A program made the position numbers and the translations under genes. DNA of 64,000 nt from Paenibacillus sp. L3-i20 (lineage in GTDB: Bacteria; Bacillota; Bacilli; Paenibacillales; Paenibacillaceae). Position 1 is the first letter of the stretch. The number at the start of each line of letters is the position of its first letter. The notes under the pieces were generated by a model. The model made no database searches, was not told the DNA's origin, and worked only from the letters and a program-made list of their open reading frames with translations. This document shows, piece by piece, positions 62,688 to 64,000 of this stretch. Location of the stretch: positions 930,001-994,000 of the forward strand of contig NZ_BQME02000002.1 of assembly GCF_022180385.2 (NCBI RefSeq), written 5' to 3'.

Positions 62688-62713
62688 ACCCCGAGCCTCA
62701 GTAGCGCGGGGGT
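62688..62713 (-). terminator. GC-rich hairpin after the serine hydrolase gene
   Basis: ACCCCG and CGGGGGT arms (62688-62713) with a GCCTCAGTAGC loop. The T run is weak, so termination is likely but not certain. Confidence 0.5.
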
Positions 62714-62742
62714 AGTTAGGACAAACTAATTAACGTTATTAA

Positions 62743-63888
62743 CTACTTTAAACTCGACCAAATAATTTGTTTCGTACCTAGAATAGAAAGCGGAACCCAT
62801 GAATAGATGGAAGGTACGAACATGATGACGACCATATCTTCGACTGGATCAACGAAAATACCAGAACGCCCTGCTCCTTCCATCTGGTATGTTCCAATAG
62901 ATTCAAAGGATAAATGGTCAATCGATAAATCTATACCTAAAGCGTGCCCTTTGTCTTTGATTTTACCACCCCAGTGATAGGCTGGAACGTTGAACAAATG
63001 GCGTTTCGTAAGTAACTCGACAGACTTTCTACCTAATACACGCTGTCCTTCGAGTACGCCCCCATTCAGTAGCATTTGACCAACTTTCCAAAGATCATAC
63101 ATCGTTGAATAGAGACCGCTATCTGACTTCGGTGGCCGCTCTTCACCCTCTGGATATGTTCTGCTTAATGAATCGATATCGTATTGATCTACTGTTAGAA
63201 CTTCAGAATGCAGATACTCTGGTACATTGAAGAAAGTGCGCTCCAAATGAAGCGGGTTTATGATATGTTCTGTTACGAAATCCTCATATGACATCCCGGA
63301 TATTCGACTAATAATTTCTCCAAGTATTGCGAATCCAACAGTTGAATAGTTATAAGCTTCGCCCGGCTGACAGATGAGCGTACCTTGTAATATTTTACGT
63401 ATCCAACCGTCAGTCCCGCGAGCACCCCACCATTCACGAGGATAGGGCTCATTGTAATAACCAGATACGGGCATAATGCCAGATGTATGAGTTAAAACAT
63501 GAAAAATGCTAATAGTTTGGTGGGTTGGGTTATCGAATTCTTTAATAATTGTTGCAACAGGCTGATCAATAAATAATTTGCCGTCTTCAATTAGTTTGAC
63601 GATGGAAATAGCGGTGAACATTTTTGTAATGGATGAAAGTTTGCGAATCGAATCAGGCTGAAGTTCACCTTCGTTCTTTACACCATTTAGCGTGCCCATC
63701 GTCCTTGCTGCTACAATTTTGCCATGTCTTGATACGAGATATCCAGCGCCTTGAATTTGCTCTTGTATAAATAAATTTTCAAAATGTTTATCTAGCTTAT
63801 TAAGTTGTGTAGAATCCATCCCCACATCTTCAGGTGCAGCATCTAGAGGTCCTTCAATGATTCGCCAATTCGTAATCACTTCGTTCAT
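62743..63888 (-). CDS. serine hydrolase, class C beta-lactamase fold
   Basis: A 381-residue beta-lactamase-related hydrolase without a signal peptide. The SxxK motif is in KLSSITKMFTAISIVK (about 86), the tyrosine motif in YNYSTVGFAILGEI (about 178), and GAGRSGIFVDP (about 340) lies at the third-motif position. DVGMDSTQLNKLDKHFENL at the N-terminus is common in the cytoplasmic members. These act as esterases or D-amino-acid peptidases. GTAGGGG precedes the ATG. An inverted repeat upstream may control it. Confidence 0.85.
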   Translation of the reverse strand: MNEVITNWRIIEGPLDAAPEDVGMDSTQLNKLDKHFENLFIQEQIQGAGYLVSRHGKIVAARTMGTLNGVKNEGELQPDSIRKLSSITKMFTAISIVKLIEDGKLFIDQPVATIIKEFDNPTHQTISIFHVLTHTSGIMPVSGYYNEPYPREWWGARGTDGWIRKILQGTLICQPGEAYNYSTVGFAILGEIISRISGMSYEDFVTEHIINPLHLERTFFNVPEYLHSEVLTVDQYDIDSLSRTYPEGEERPPKSDSGLYSTMYDLWKVGQMLLNGGVLEGQRVLGRKSVELLTKRHLFNVPAYHWGGKIKDKGHALGIDLSIDHLSFESIGTYQMEGAGRSGIFVDPVEDMVVIMFVPSIYSWVPLSILGTKQIIWSSLK

Positions 63889-63922
63889 CCAATTCCCCTA
63901 CCCTTCATCTCATTAGAAATAT

Positions 63923-63965
63923 ATTGTAATTGATGGTATATATTTCAGTCTATACGAATTACAAT
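63923..63965. promoter_or_regulatory. inverted repeat upstream of the serine hydrolase
   Basis: ATTGTAATT (63923-63931) and AATTACAAT (63957-63965) are perfect complementary arms 25 bases apart, starting 35 bases before the gene. They may be a regulator site; no regulator gene is in view. Confidence 0.4.
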
Positions 63966-64000
63966 TGTCTCTTACTTAGTATCACAAATCGATGATAACT

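Overview
The window looks like chromosomal DNA from a low-GC Gram-positive, spore-forming Bacillota, most likely Paenibacillaceae (Paenibacillus-like). The reasons are the strong AGGAGG-type ribosome sites, SLH surface-anchoring modules, secreted AA10 chitin/cellulose monooxygenases with FnIII and carbohydrate-binding modules, a T-box thrS, a spore-photoproduct-lyase-like remnant and a ytm/tcy-type sulfur operon. No rRNA, tRNA or CRISPR array was seen, and there is no phage structural module. All calls come from reading the sequence; no database search was run.

Layout. (1) 0-21 kb is a mosaic of small units: DinB and DUF6273 proteins, a MerR/TipAS regulator coupled to a DUF2268 protease, an SLH lipoprotein serine hydrolase divergent from a membrane sensor plus a fused histidine kinase/response regulator, a secreted LPMO, pentapeptide and DUF1835 proteins, an N-methyltryptophan-type oxidase, a MocR regulator, a BenE transporter, a tyrosine recombinase, a DJ-1/MerR pair and an ABC ATPase pseudogene. 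(2) 18-26 kb carries an AT-rich repeat family with the dyad ACATAA-N6-TTAYGT. Two longer copies flank an ATP-grasp ligase/MFS exporter pair and a broken SPL-like gene. (3) 25.9-36.8 kb is the most interesting region: a minus-strand operon built around a 57-residue LysW-type amino-group carrier protein. It encodes LysX-like ligase, a truncated and a full DegT aminotransferase, LysY-like reductase, a fused LysZ-kinase/LysK-deacylase, split transketolase, MFS exporter, ATP-grasp ligase and flavin reductase. (4) 36.8-42.5 kb holds a complete Opp/Dpp-type ABC importer reading straight into lysW with no visible terminator. (5) 42.7-51.6 kb is a LysR-tcy-cmo-snd-type organosulfur operon. (6) 51.8-64 kb contains a lipoprotein, a second LPMO, a Nudix hydrolase, GNAT, azoreductase, a tandem MerR, T-box thrS, an MFS protein and a second serine hydrolase.

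How the genes work together. The carrier-protein operon has the logic of the Streptomyces AmCP pathways, in which LysW-bound glutamate is phosphorylated, reduced to the semialdehyde, extended by a two-carbon ketol from a transketolase, aminated and released as a non-proteinogenic diamino acid. ATP-grasp ligase and MFS pairs then suggest a small peptide that is exported. The ABC importer upstream, and promoter elements it shares with the sulfur operon, suggest that the pathway may be induced with sulfur scavenging and that the product or its complex may be taken back up. This last part is inference.
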